Source of the DNA: JAVVHE01 sp032249695
Lineage (GTDB): Bacteria; Pseudomonadota; Alphaproteobacteria; Sphingomonadales; Sphingomonadaceae
Length of the DNA stretch: 64,000 nucleotides
Direction of reading: 5' to 3'
Assembly: GCA_032249695.1 (NCBI GenBank)
Contig: JAVVHE010000008.1
Span: forward strand, 59,844-123,843
Shown here: one piece after another, positions 34,325 to 42,484 of the stretch
How positions within the stretch are numbered: position 1 is the stretch's first letter
Layout: each line of letters opens with the position of its first letter
Notes under the pieces: generated by a model
The model's input: the letters and a program-made list of their open reading frames with translations, nothing else
What the model was told of the DNA's origin: nothing
Databases searched by the model: none
Position numbers and translations under genes: made by a program

Positions 34325-34942
34325 ATGAGCGACGCGATCACGCTGGCCGCGACCGCGCGCGACCGGGTTGGCAAGGGAGCCTCCCGCGCGCTGCGCCGCC
34401 AGAACCGCGTCCCCGCCGTGATCTACGGCGCGGGCGTGGAGCCGACAGGCATTCACATCGAAGAGAAGCTGCTGGTGAAACATCTGCAGACCGGCCACTT
34501 CCTGAACACCCGCTTTGAAATCGATGTCGACGGCGACCGCACGATGACGCTGCCGCGTGACGTGCAGTTCCATCCGGTGACCGACCGGCCGATCCATGTG
34601 GACTTCCTGAGGCTGGGTGCGGGCGCGGAGATCACCGTCGCCGTGCCGGTGCGCTTTACCGACGAGGAAGAAAGCCCGGGGCTGAAGCGCGGGGGCGTCC
34701 TTAACATCGTCCGCCACGAAATCGAGCTGGTCTGCCCGGCCGACCGCATCCCCGACGAGATCATCATCAGCCTGCGTGGCCGTGACGTGCCTTCGGCGAT
34801 CCGCATCTCGGACGCCGAGCTGCCGACGGGCGTCCGCCCTTCGATCACCGACCGCGACTTCATGATCGCTTCGATCGGTGCATCGAGCGGCATGGCGAGC
34901 GAGGAAGCTGCCGCGTCGGTCGCCGAGCCCGCGAAGGCGTAA
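34325..34942 (+). CDS. rplY: 50S ribosomal protein L25 / general stress protein Ctc
   Basis: A 205-residue two-domain form: an N-terminal L25 5S-rRNA-binding domain (ATARDRVGKGASRALRRQNR, VPAVIYGAG) and a C-terminal TL5/Ctc domain (HVDFLRLGAGAEITVAVPV, GGVLNIVRHEIELVC) with an Ala/Glu-rich tail. pth follows after 6 bases, the usual rplY-pth pairing. Confidence 0.96.
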   Translation: MSDAITLAATARDRVGKGASRALRRQNRVPAVIYGAGVEPTGIHIEEKLLVKHLQTGHFLNTRFEIDVDGDRTMTLPRDVQFHPVTDRPIHVDFLRLGAGAEITVAVPVRFTDEEESPGLKRGGVLNIVRHEIELVCPADRIPDEIIISLRGRDVPSAIRISDAELPTGVRPSITDRDFMIASIGASSGMASEEAAASVAEPAKA

Positions 34943-34948
34943 GCTTCA

Positions 34949-35524
34949 GTGAAACTGCTGGTCGGGCTGGGCAATCCCGGCCCGGCCTATGCGGGCCACC
35001 GCCACAATATCGGCTTTATGGCCGTGGACCGAATCGCAGCGCTCCACGGCGCCGGCCCTTGGCGCGCCAAGTGGGCAGGCGAAGCGGCCGAGGTGCGGAT
35101 CGGGCCGGATAAGCTGTGGTTGCTGAAGCCGCAGACCTACATGAACGACAGCGGCCAGTCGGTCCGGCGAGCGCTCGACTTCCTGAAGCTGACGCCCGCC
35201 GACGTAATCGCTCTGTATGACGAGCTCGATCTCGCGCCGGGCAGGGTCAAGGCCAAGCTTGGTGGCGGGGCGGCAGGGCATAACGGCATCCGATCGATTG
35301 CCTCGCATATCGGTCCCGATTTTTGGCGCGTGCGGCTGGGGATTGGCCACCCTGGCCACAAGGACCGGGTCACAGGCCATGTGCTCGGCAGTTTTGCCAA
35401 GACCGACGGGGGGTGGCTGGGGGAGACGCTGGAGGCCGTGGCGCTGGAGATCGGCTGGATCGTCCGTGGCGACGCCGTGCGCTTCATGACCGAGGTCGCG
35501 CGGCGCGTCGGCGCACCCGGCTAG
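34949..35524 (+). CDS. pth: Peptidyl-tRNA hydrolase
   Basis: A 191-residue enzyme that recycles peptidyl-tRNA. Starting at GTG 34949 it has LLVGLGNPGPAYAGHRHNIG with the catalytic His, LLKPQTYMNDSGQSV, LYDELDLAPGR, and GGGAAGHNGIRSI. It overlaps nothing but lies directly behind rplY. Confidence 0.96.
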   Translation: MKLLVGLGNPGPAYAGHRHNIGFMAVDRIAALHGAGPWRAKWAGEAAEVRIGPDKLWLLKPQTYMNDSGQSVRRALDFLKLTPADVIALYDELDLAPGRVKAKLGGGAAGHNGIRSIASHIGPDFWRVRLGIGHPGHKDRVTGHVLGSFAKTDGGWLGETLEAVALEIGWIVRGDAVRFMTEVARRVGAPG

Positions 35525-35680
35525 GCGAACGCGCGCATCAGCGCCCGGCCGACCGGCGGTTGGCCGGGCGTCCGATGCAGGCGCCGACTGCCGGTGCCGG
35601 GCAGCAGCGTTTGCAGCCGAGCGACAGCATCGGCGTGCGCCACCCTTTCCCTCCCCGCCCCCGCCGCCTAAGCCGCAGTC

Positions 35681-36778
35681 ATGGGTTTCAAATGTGGGAT
35701 CGTCGGGCTGCCGAATGTCGGCAAGTCCACGCTGTTCAATGCGCTGACCGAGACGGCCGCGGCAGCCGCTGCCAACTACCCGTTCTGCACGATCGAGCCG
35801 AATGTCGGCCAGGTGCCCGTGCCCGATCCGCGGCTCGACCGCCTCGCCGAGATCGCCAGGTCCGCGAAGCGGGTGCCGACGACGCTGGCCTTCGTCGACA
35901 TCGCAGGGCTGGTTCGCGGCGCGAGCAAGGGCGAGGGGCTGGGCAATCAGTTCCTCGCGAACATCCGCGAGACCGACGCGATCATCCACGTGCTGCGCTG
36001 TTTCGAGGGCGAGGTGACGCATGTGGAAGGCCGCGTCGACCCGATCGCCGATGCCGAGACGGTGGAGACCGAGCTGATGCTCGCGGACCTTGAAAGCCTG
36101 GAAAAGCGCGTCCCGGCGCTCGCCAAGAAGGCTGCGGGCGGCGACAAGGACGCCAAGGCGGCAGCGGGCGTGCTGGGCCAGGCGCTGGAGCTGCTGCGCG
36201 AGGGCAGGCCCGCGCGGTTGACCGAGCCGCGCGACGCCGATGAGGCGCGCGCGTTCGCGCAGGCGCAGCTGATCACCGCCAAACCCGTGCTTTACGTGTG
36301 TAATGTCGACGAGGGCTCGGCCGCCGGGGGCAACGCGCATTCGGCGCGGGTCGCCGCAAAAGCCGCGGCCGAGGGCGCCGGAACCGTCGTCATCTCGGCC
36401 GCGATCGAGGCCGAGATTGCGCAGATGGAGCCGACCGACCGCCCGGATTTCCTTGCCGAACTCGGGCTGACTGAAACCGGCCTCACCCGCGTGATCCGCG
36501 CCGGCTATGACCTGCTGCAGCTGCTGACATTCTTCACCGCCGGCCCGAAGGAAGCGCGCGCCTGGACGGTCCACCGCGGCGCCACCGCTCCACAGGCGGC
36601 GGGGGCCATTCACACCGATTTCGAGCGCGGTTTTATCCGCGCTGAAACAATCGCTTACGACGACTATGTTCGCTGTGGCGGCGAGGCGGGCGCGCGCGAT
36701 GCGGGGCGGCTGCGCAGCGAAGGCAAGGAGTATGTCATTGAGGACGGCGACGTGATGCTGTTTCGGTTCAACGTTTGA
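35681..36778 (+). CDS. ychF: Redox-regulated ATPase YchF (Obg-like)
   Basis: A 365-residue P-loop protein. G1 is GIVGLPNVGKSTLFNALT, the G3 region FVDIAGLVRGASKGEGLGNQ, followed by the helical insert (residues about 130-200) and a C-terminal TGS domain (YVRCGGEAGARDAGRLRSEG). OLA1/YchF proteins prefer ATP over GTP. The order rplY-pth-ychF is widely conserved. Confidence 0.96.
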   Translation: MGFKCGIVGLPNVGKSTLFNALTETAAAAAANYPFCTIEPNVGQVPVPDPRLDRLAEIARSAKRVPTTLAFVDIAGLVRGASKGEGLGNQFLANIRETDAIIHVLRCFEGEVTHVEGRVDPIADAETVETELMLADLESLEKRVPALAKKAAGGDKDAKAAAGVLGQALELLREGRPARLTEPRDADEARAFAQAQLITAKPVLYVCNVDEGSAAGGNAHSARVAAKAAAEGAGTVVISAAIEAEIAQMEPTDRPDFLAELGLTETGLTRVIRAGYDLLQLLTFFTAGPKEARAWTVHRGATAPQAAGAIHTDFERGFIRAETIAYDDYVRCGGEAGARDAGRLRSEGKEYVIEDGDVMLFRFNV

Positions 36779-36845
36779 CGCGCGTGTGGCTTGGTTGCGT
36801 CAGGCAACGCTTTCAGACGCGCGTATAGCCCGCTAGGCAGCACTG

Positions 36846-37286
36846 ATGGACCTGACGATCGGCGCCAAAGCGCGCTCTCGCGAATATCATGTCACACGCG
36901 ACGAAGTGCTTGATTTCGCTCGCAAATATGATCCGCAGCCGTTCCACCTGGACGATGCTGTGGCCGAGGCGCACCCGATTTTCGGGCGGCTTTCGGCGAG
37001 CGGCTGGCATACCTGTGCGATCGTGATGCGACTGACGGTCGACAGCTGGACGCGCGACGGCGAGCGGCCGCTGGGCGGCGCGGGCATCGACCAGATCCGC
37101 TGGCTGAAGCCGGTTTATCCGGGCGACACGCTCACCGCGGAGTTTGAAGTGAAGGACGTCCTGCCCGGCAAGCCGCGGCCCGATATGCGGATCGTGAAGA
37201 TCGAAACGACGACGTTCAACCAGTATGGCGAGCCGGTGATGCGGCACCTGTCTAGCGTGATCTTCGCAGCCGCGGGCGCCGCCTGA
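36846..37286 (+). CDS. MaoC family dehydratase
   Basis: A 146-residue single hot-dog protein. The hydratase signature is partly visible: REYHVTRDEVLDFARKYDPQPFHLDDAVAEAHPIF carries the Asp/His region in short form, and ASGWHTCAIVMRL follows. Possibly an enoyl-CoA hydratase of the R-specific type. It lies beside the paa region but converges on it, so any link to phenylacetate catabolism is inference. Confidence 0.85.
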   Translation: MDLTIGAKARSREYHVTRDEVLDFARKYDPQPFHLDDAVAEAHPIFGRLSASGWHTCAIVMRLTVDSWTRDGERPLGGAGIDQIRWLKPVYPGDTLTAEFEVKDVLPGKPRPDMRIVKIETTTFNQYGEPVMRHLSSVIFAAAGAA

Positions 37287-37310
37287 TTCTGCCACCGCTG
37301 CCTCCAAATG

Positions 37311-37400
37311 GGCTGATTTCCACCCCTGATGGGTGCGATTTCCACGCCTGAGATGGCCCGTTCCACCCCGATCATGCGGATTTCAAGGCCATTTCCACGG
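37311..37400. repeat. Array of TTTCCAC motifs spaced at about 21 bases
   Basis: TTTCCAC at 37317 and 37339, GTTCCAC at 37360, TTTCAAG at 37381 and TTTCCAC at 37392 give spacings of 22, 21, 21 and 11 bases. The first two share a longer unit (GATTTCCAC-CCTGA). The array lies between converging genes. Repeats of this kind occur at the ends of IS21-family elements, so a relic end is possible; no istA/istB is present. Confidence 0.5.
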
Positions 37401-37402
37401 CC

Positions 37403-38479
37403 TCAGCCGTCATAATCGATGACGACATCGTCGCTGAGCGGGACGGTCTGGCAGGTCAGCACATAGCCGGCGGCGACCTCCTCGTCGGTCAGGCCGTAGC
37501 GCGCAGCCATCTCGACGCGCCCCGACACGACCCGCGCGCGGCACGTCGCGCACACACCCGCCTTGCAGGCATAGGGCGCGGGCAGCCCCGCCGCGCGCGC
37601 CGAATCGAGGATGTTGCCCGCGACTGCATCGAAGGCGACCATGCGCTTGCGGCCATCGAGCACCGCGCCGAAGCGCAGACCCTGCGCGGCCTCGACGCGC
37701 GCAGCCATCGCCGCCGCGACGCTTGCCGAAGGCCGGCCAGCGGTGAAGCGTTCGATGAGCACGCGCTCGCGCGGCAGCCCGGCAGCGAGCAGCGCGGTCT
37801 CGGCCGCGTCCATCATCGGGCCGGGACCGCAGACGAAGGCTGCATCGACCGTCGCTGGATCGACCAGCGTGCCTATGAGTTCCAGCCACTTCGCTTCATC
37901 GAGCCGACCGTTCAACAGCTCGATCTCGTCGGCTTCGTCCTCAAGGAAATGATACGCGGCGAAACGGCCGATATGGCGGTCCTTGAGCGCGGCGATGTCT
38001 TCCAGGAACATCACCGTGTGGCTAGCGCGGTTGCCGTAGAGCAGCGTGAAGCGGCTACCCGGCTCGACCGCCAGCGCGGTGCGCGCGAGGCTCAGCACCG
38101 GCGTGATGCCGCTGCCGCCTGCGATGCCCAGATAATTCCGGGCGTGCGCGGGCGCGAAGTCAAAGGTGAAGCTGCCGTGCGGCGGCATCGCCTCGATCGT
38201 CGCACCGGGGACGAGCGCCTCGTTCGCCCAGTTCGAAAACACGCCGCCCGCGATGCGCTTGACCGCGATGCGCAGTTCGCCATCGAGCGGCGACACGCAC
38301 AGGCTGTAATTGCGCCGAACGTCCGCGCCGCCGATCACCGCGCGCAACGTCAGATGCTGCCCCGCGCGGAAGGCGAAGCGCGCGCGCGCGTCAGCGGGCG
38401 GATCGAGGCGGATCGAGACGGCCTCGGCGGTTTCGGGCCGCACTTCGGCAACGGTCAGCGGGAAGAACTGCTCGGCCAT
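37403..38479 (-). CDS. paaE: Phenylacetyl-CoA epoxidase reductase subunit PaaE
   Basis: A 358-residue electron-transfer protein feeding the PaaA di-iron site. It starts at ATG 38477-38479, whose frame overlaps the paaD stop. The FAD/NAD(P)H reductase part shows RRNYSLCVSP, GIAGGSGITPVLSLAR and FVCGPGPMMDA; the plant-type 2Fe-2S domain at the C-terminus shows CKAGVCATCRARV and LTCQT. It is the last gene of the leftward paa operon. Confidence 0.95.
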   Translation of the reverse strand: MAEQFFPLTVAEVRPETAEAVSIRLDPPADARARFAFRAGQHLTLRAVIGGADVRRNYSLCVSPLDGELRIAVKRIAGGVFSNWANEALVPGATIEAMPPHGSFTFDFAPAHARNYLGIAGGSGITPVLSLARTALAVEPGSRFTLLYGNRASHTVMFLEDIAALKDRHIGRFAAYHFLEDEADEIELLNGRLDEAKWLELIGTLVDPATVDAAFVCGPGPMMDAAETALLAAGLPRERVLIERFTAGRPSASVAAAMAARVEAAQGLRFGAVLDGRKRMVAFDAVAGNILDSARAAGLPAPYACKAGVCATCRARVVSGRVEMAARYGLTDEEVAAGYVLTCQTVPLSDDVVIDYDG

Positions 38480-39030
38480 CAGTGGCACTTCATCCGGTCG
38501 AACGGTTCCAGGCAATCGAGACAGCGCCACTGCGCCTTGCACGGGGTGGAGCCGAAGCGGCTGACCTCGCGCGTGTGGCTGGACCCGCAGCGCGGGCACT
38601 CGGCGGCGCCGCGATTGTGAAGCGAGGCTTCGGCCGCGCCGCGGGGGGGCGGAGCGATGCCGTAGGCGCGCAGCCGCTCGCGGCCGGCATCGCTGATCCA
38701 ATCGGTCGACCAGGCGGGGCTGAGAGTCGTTGCCACACGCTGCGGCAGCCCCGCGTCGCGCAGCGCGGCTGCGACTGCAAGCTCGATCGCCAGCGTCGCG
38801 GGGCAGCCGCTGTAGGTGGGGGTCAAGGTGACGCTGTCCTTAGTGACGGAGCGCACCATGCCCAGATCGACGACCGAGACCGCGGGGATTTCGGGATCGG
38901 GGACGCTGGCGAGCACCACCCAGGTGCGGCGGATGAGCTCGGTCTCGTCGCTGTCCCCACCCTCTGCCGCTCGCGGGGGAGCGACAGGCCGCGCAGGCTG
39001 CCAGCGAGAGGATACGGGCCCGCTCACCAT
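38479..39030 (-). CDS. paaD: Phenylacetate-CoA oxygenase subunit PaaD (MIP18/DUF59 family)
   Basis: A 183-residue protein thought to help assemble the iron cofactors of the epoxidase. It has the DUF59 core VVLASVPDPEIPAVSVVDLG and TYSGCPATLAIELAVAAAL, and a C-terminal zinc ribbon with four Cys (ECPRCGSS ... WRCLDCLEPF). The N-terminus (residues 1-33) is an unusual Pro/Arg/Ala-rich lead encoded across a palindromic repeat at 38947-38985. The start overlaps the paaC stop. Confidence 0.93.
   Translation of the reverse strand: MVSGPVSSRWQPARPVAPPRAAEGGDSDETELIRRTWVVLASVPDPEIPAVSVVDLGMVRSVTKDSVTLTPTYSGCPATLAIELAVAAALRDAGLPQRVATTLSPAWSTDWISDAGRERLRAYGIAPPPRGAAEASLHNRGAAECPRCGSSHTREVSRFGSTPCKAQWRCLDCLEPFDRMKCH
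38947..38985. repeat. Palindrome at the 5' end of paaD
   Basis: GTCGCT-GT-CCCC at the left pairs with GGGG-AGCGAC at the right around a GC-rich loop. It is read as residues about 16-28 of PaaD (VAPPRAAEGGDSD) upstream of the conserved domain. Confidence 0.5.
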
Positions 39031-39818
39031 TTCGCGTCCGGATAGGCGCGGGGCAGGAACTGCATTTCCGAGAGCACGTGGCCCAGATGCTCGCTGTGGT
39101 GACCCCGGCGGCCGCCGGACACCGCGCGGCGCGCTGCGGGCCGCGCCAGCGTCGCCTCGGCGAGCACGCGGTCGATCGCTGCGTCCCACGCCGGGCGCAG
39201 CGCGGCCCGGCCCACGCCCGCACCCGCGGCGAGCGCCGCGCGGTCGGAGTCATCGTCCATGAACAGCTCGTCCACAAAGCGCCAGCACCAATCGAGCGCG
39301 GCGACCGAGCGCGCGCGGCTGTCGTCGGTGCCGTCGCCCAGCCGCACCAGCCACTCGCCCGCGAACTCGGCGTGGTAGGCAACTTCCTTGACGCCCTTCG
39401 CGGCGACCGCCGCCAGCTCGGCATCGGCGCACGCCGCCAGGCCGGTCAGCGCCAAGAGATGCCAGTGCGAGAACAGCAGCTGGCGGACGATCGTCTGCGC
39501 GAAGTCGCCGTTCGGCTGCTCGACCAGCAGGCAGTTCTGAAAATCCAGCACATCGCGGTGGAAGGCGAGCCGGTCGGCATCGCGCCCCTGCCCCTCGGCC
39601 GCGCCCGCGATGGCGAGGAAGCTCGTCGCCTGCCCCACAAGGTCGAGCGCGATATTCGCCAAGCCCAGATCAACCTCGAGCGTCGGCGCGTGGCCGCACC
39701 AGCCGCTGAGGCGCTGGCCGAGGATCAGAGCATCGTCGCCGAAGCGCAGCGCGGTGGTCAGCCGCGGGTGTGGCGCGACAGGCTCCATCGCTTCGGCGGT
39801 TGCTGGAAAGAATGGCAT
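39024..39818 (-). CDS. paaC: Phenylacetyl-CoA epoxidase subunit PaaC
   Basis: A 264-residue ferritin-like structural subunit of the epoxidase. ALILGQRLSGWCGHAPTLE, LANIALDLVGQATSFLA, VRQLLFSHWHLLALTGL, KEVAYHAEFAGEWLVRLGDG and HLGHVLSEMQFLPRAYPD are PaaC hallmarks. The start (39816-39818) overlaps the stop of the LolA-like gene; a second Met 10 codons inside is also possible. Confidence 0.94.
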   Translation of the reverse strand: MPFFPATAEAMEPVAPHPRLTTALRFGDDALILGQRLSGWCGHAPTLEVDLGLANIALDLVGQATSFLAIAGAAEGQGRDADRLAFHRDVLDFQNCLLVEQPNGDFAQTIVRQLLFSHWHLLALTGLAACADAELAAVAAKGVKEVAYHAEFAGEWLVRLGDGTDDSRARSVAALDWCWRFVDELFMDDDSDRAALAAGAGVGRAALRPAWDAAIDRVLAEATLARPAARRAVSGGRRGHHSEHLGHVLSEMQFLPRAYPDAKW

Positions 39819-40540
39819 CAGGCGGCTTTCGAAACGGGCAGATCGCGCGTGCGGCCCGGCTGGAAGGTGGTGAGCATCAGGCGAAGATAGGGCAGCCCCT
39901 CGCGCTCGATCTCGACAACACGCGGCCAGGTGAGACCGCCGCCGTCGATCGAGTCTGAAAAGCGGATCGTCTGCGCGACGAGCGCGCCGCCCGCATCGCC
40001 GCGCACACGGTTCTCGGCGCGCAGCAGGCGGGTGGTGGCTGCATCGAACACCAGCGTCGTTTCGGGCAGGTCCGGACGAGCCACGCGCAGCGCCGCCTCG
40101 TCGGGAGCGGCCGGGACCGGATCGGCGCCGCCATCGAGCAACGGCACCAGCCGCATCAACCCGTAGAGCGAATACTGGTCGCGCTCGTGGTCGCGCATCG
40201 CGCCGGGCATCGGGCGGTGCTGGGCGTTGATGATCGCGATGCCCTCGTCGCCGTCGATCAGCAGCTCGCGCACCTCCATCGGCCGCTCCTTCAGCCAGGT
40301 GCGGCTGCGATAATAGCTGAACGGCTCGACGACCGTCTGACAGCCGATCTCGACCGTGCGTTCGCCCGCATAGACCGTCGCCTCGCCCGTCCAGCGCAGG
40401 ATCGGCGCAGCGCGCAGCGCCGCCTCGCCGCCCATCGCGCTGATCGCGCGCCGCAGCAGCAGCGCCGCGCCCGGCGAGCGAGCCCGCGCGGCAAGCGGAG
40501 CGAGCGCGAGCCCGCCGATGACGGCGCGGCGTTTGAGCAT
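39818..40540 (-). CDS. Exported LolA-like protein inside the paa operon
   Basis: A 240-residue protein starting MLKRRAVIGGLALAPLAARA, which has a twin-basic, hydrophobic signal-like N-terminus. The next part, AISAMGGEAALRAAPILRWT, and then LVFDAATTRLLRAENRV and GGLTWPRVVEIEREGLPYLR, match the half-barrel layout of LolA/outer-membrane lipoprotein-sorting-like proteins. It overlaps paaC by one base and follows paaB, so it is transcribed with the epoxidase genes. Such a protein is not part of the classical paa operon. The function is unknown. Confidence 0.75.
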   Translation of the reverse strand: MLKRRAVIGGLALAPLAARARSPGAALLLRRAISAMGGEAALRAAPILRWTGEATVYAGERTVEIGCQTVVEPFSYYRSRTWLKERPMEVRELLIDGDEGIAIINAQHRPMPGAMRDHERDQYSLYGLMRLVPLLDGGADPVPAAPDEAALRVARPDLPETTLVFDAATTRLLRAENRVRGDAGGALVAQTIRFSDSIDGGGLTWPRVVEIEREGLPYLRLMLTTFQPGRTRDLPVSKAA

Positions 40541-40682
40541 CAGGCGTCGCCCACGCACCCGGGCTGGGGCCGCGTGTCGACCGGCCAGCCCGCAACGCCC
40601 GGCGCCGCGAAGCCCGCCCTGACCGCCGCGGCCGGGCGGCCGACGTTCATTCGCGCGCGTTCGGCCACCGTGTCCCCGTCCA

Positions 40683-40967
40683 TTAGATATGCTTCACGCT
40701 GTCCGGGATTTGGTAGAAGGTCGGGTGCCGGTAGACCTTGTCCTCGGCGGGTGCGAACAGCGGCCCGGCCTGCGCTGGGTCACTCGCGGTGATCGCATTC
40801 GATGGCACGACCCAGATCGACACGCCCTCCATGCGCCGCGTGTAGGTGTCGCGCGCGTGGCGCAGGGCCATTTCGGCGTCGGCTGCGTGGACGGACCCGG
40901 CGTGGCGGTGGCTGAGCCCGCCCTTGGAGCGGATGAACACCTCCCACAGCGGCCAGAGCGCAGCCAT
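40683..40967 (-). CDS. paaB: Phenylacetyl-CoA epoxidase subunit PaaB
   Basis: A 94-residue subunit bridging the PaaA and PaaC parts. WPLWEVFIRSKGGLSHRHAG at the N-terminus and the ending YRHPTFYQIPDSVKHI are diagnostic, as is ALRHARDTYTRR. It is separated from paaA by 143 bases filled with a palindromic element, which is unusual since paaA and paaB normally abut. Confidence 0.96.
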   Translation of the reverse strand: MAALWPLWEVFIRSKGGLSHRHAGSVHAADAEMALRHARDTYTRRMEGVSIWVVPSNAITASDPAQAGPLFAPAEDKVYRHPTFYQIPDSVKHI

Positions 40968-40972
40968 CTATG

Positions 40973-41106
40973 CTCCTCCCCGGCGCGGGGAGCGAAACCG
41001 CCGGGCGCGGCCCGGTGGCGGAGGGGGCGCCGCTCCGAAGACGGCGCATGCCGCGCCGGCCCCGCCACCAGCCCGCGGCTGCCGACCCTCCCCGTGGCGG
41101 GGAGGA
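40973..41106. repeat. Long inverted element between paaA and paaB
   Basis: Outer hairpins CTCCTCCCCGGCGCGGGGAG (left) and CCTCCCCGTGGCGGGGAGG (right) flank inner inverted GC-rich parts (CCGGGCGCGGCCCGG, GGCGCCGCTCC). It fills the whole gap and belongs with the family B elements. In RNA it would form a strong structure that could reduce transcription or protect the paaA message. Confidence 0.6.
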
Positions 41107-41110
41107 AACG

Positions 41111-42097
41111 TCACGCAGCCCTCCGCTCGGCGCGCTTGGCGGCATGGGCGGCGGCTGCATCGCGGACCCAGGCGCCCTCCTCCCACGCCGTGACGCGCGC
41201 CTGCATCCGCTCCTTCGCGACCGGGCCTTCGCCGCGCACGACCGCGTAGAACTCCTCCCAGTCGACAGGGCCGAAATCGTAATGCCCGCGCAGCTCGTTC
41301 CACCTCAGCTCGGGGTCCGGAACCGACAGCCCGATCGCCTCGGCCTGCGGCACCGTGATGTCGACGAATTTCTGGCGCAGCTCGTCGTTGGTCTCGCGCT
41401 TGATCCGCCAGCGCATCGACTGTGCGCTGTTGGGGCTGTTGTCGTCGGTCGGCCCGAACATCATCAGGCTCGGCCACCACCAGCGGTTGAGCGCGTCCTG
41501 CGCCATCCGCTTCTGCGCGGGCGTGCCCTTCGCCAGCGTCATCATGATCTCGTAGCCCTGGCGCTGGTGAAAGCTTTCCTCCTTGCACACGCGCACCATT
41601 GCGCGCGCGTAGGGGCCGTAGGAGGCCCGTTGTAGCGGCACCTGGTTCATGATCGCCGCGCCATCGACCAGCCAGCCGATCGCGCCGATGTCGGCCCATG
41701 TCAGCGTCGGATAGTTGAAGATCGTCGAGTATTTGGCGCGGCCGCTGTGCAGCGCCTCGATGAGGCTGTCGCGCGTCACGCCCAGCGTCTCCGCCGCGCA
41801 ATAGAGATAGAGGCCGTGGCCGCCTTCGTCCTGCACCTTCGCCAGCAGCACCGCCTTGCGCCGCAGCGAAGGCGCGCGGCTGATCCAGTTGCCTTCGGGC
41901 AGCATGCCGACGACTTCCGAATGCGCATGCTGGCTGATCTGGCGGATGAGCGTGCGGCGGTAGGCGTCCGGCATCCAGTCCTTGGGCTCGATGAACTCGT
42001 CGGCGGCCACGCGCGCTTCGAACGCGTCGACCAGTTCCTGCGGCTCAAGGCTTGCTGCGTCGCGCAGCGCGGGTTTCTGCAGCTCGGTCGTGTACAT
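41111..42097 (-). CDS. paaA: Phenylacetyl-CoA 1,2-epoxidase catalytic subunit PaaA
   Basis: A 328-residue di-iron oxygenase that epoxidises the ring of phenylacetyl-CoA. Ferritin-like iron ligands appear in AKVQDEGGHGLYLY and CKEESFHQRQGYEIMM, and ISQHAHSEVVGMLPEGNWI and WWWPSLMMFGP are typical of PaaA. It is the first gene of the leftward operon, divergent from the toxin-antitoxin pair, so the promoter should lie in 42098-42193. Confidence 0.97.
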   Translation of the reverse strand: MYTTELQKPALRDAASLEPQELVDAFEARVAADEFIEPKDWMPDAYRRTLIRQISQHAHSEVVGMLPEGNWISRAPSLRRKAVLLAKVQDEGGHGLYLYCAAETLGVTRDSLIEALHSGRAKYSTIFNYPTLTWADIGAIGWLVDGAAIMNQVPLQRASYGPYARAMVRVCKEESFHQRQGYEIMMTLAKGTPAQKRMAQDALNRWWWPSLMMFGPTDDNSPNSAQSMRWRIKRETNDELRQKFVDITVPQAEAIGLSVPDPELRWNELRGHYDFGPVDWEEFYAVVRGEGPVAKERMQARVTAWEEGAWVRDAAAAHAAKRAERRAA

Positions 42098-42193
42098 GGC
42101 GGCTCCCTCGGATGGGTAGGGACATAGCGCCCGGACGGCCCCGCCTCAAGCCCACGTGTTGACATTGTGCGCACATCGCCGCACCTTCGGCGC

Positions 42194-42484
42194 ATGCCAG
42201 CAGCCGCCCGCCTGCCCAAGAGGGAGACGTTCAACATCCGCGTGCCAGCCGAGACCAAGCGGCTGGTGGAGAGCGCGGCCGCCGCGCGGGGTCAGACGGT
42301 GAGCGAGTTTGTGATCGACTCCGCGCGAGAGCGGGCGAACGAGGTGCTGCTCGACCGGACGCTAATCGTGCTGGCGGACGAGCAATATGCCGCGTTCGTC
42401 GCTGCTCTCGACAACCCGCCGCCACCCACTGACCAGCTGACGCAGTTGCTGCGGACCGAACCGAGCTGGCTGGAGCGCGATTGA
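42194..42484 (+). CDS. TacA-type antitoxin (DUF1778, ribbon-helix-helix)
   Basis: A 96-residue protein. ETFNIRVPAETKRLVESAAA then GQTVSEFVIDSARERA make the DUF1778 ribbon-helix-helix. The C-terminal segment (TLIVLADEQYAAFVAALDNP) is the toxin-neutralising tail seen in TacA. The stop overlaps the start of the GNAT gene by 4 bases. It would repress its own promoter by binding between here and paaA. Confidence 0.9.
   Translation: MPAAARLPKRETFNIRVPAETKRLVESAAAARGQTVSEFVIDSARERANEVLLDRTLIVLADEQYAAFVAALDNPPPPTDQLTQLLRTEPSWLERD

Noticed and set aside
34946..36613. Leftward frame of 555 codons opposite pth and ychF
   Set aside because: Both sense genes are universally conserved; the antisense frame is His/Arg/Gly-rich shadow.
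37403..38701. Longer paaE beginning inside paaD
   Set aside because: PaaE homology begins at MAEQFFPL (38479); the extension is read out of frame through paaD.
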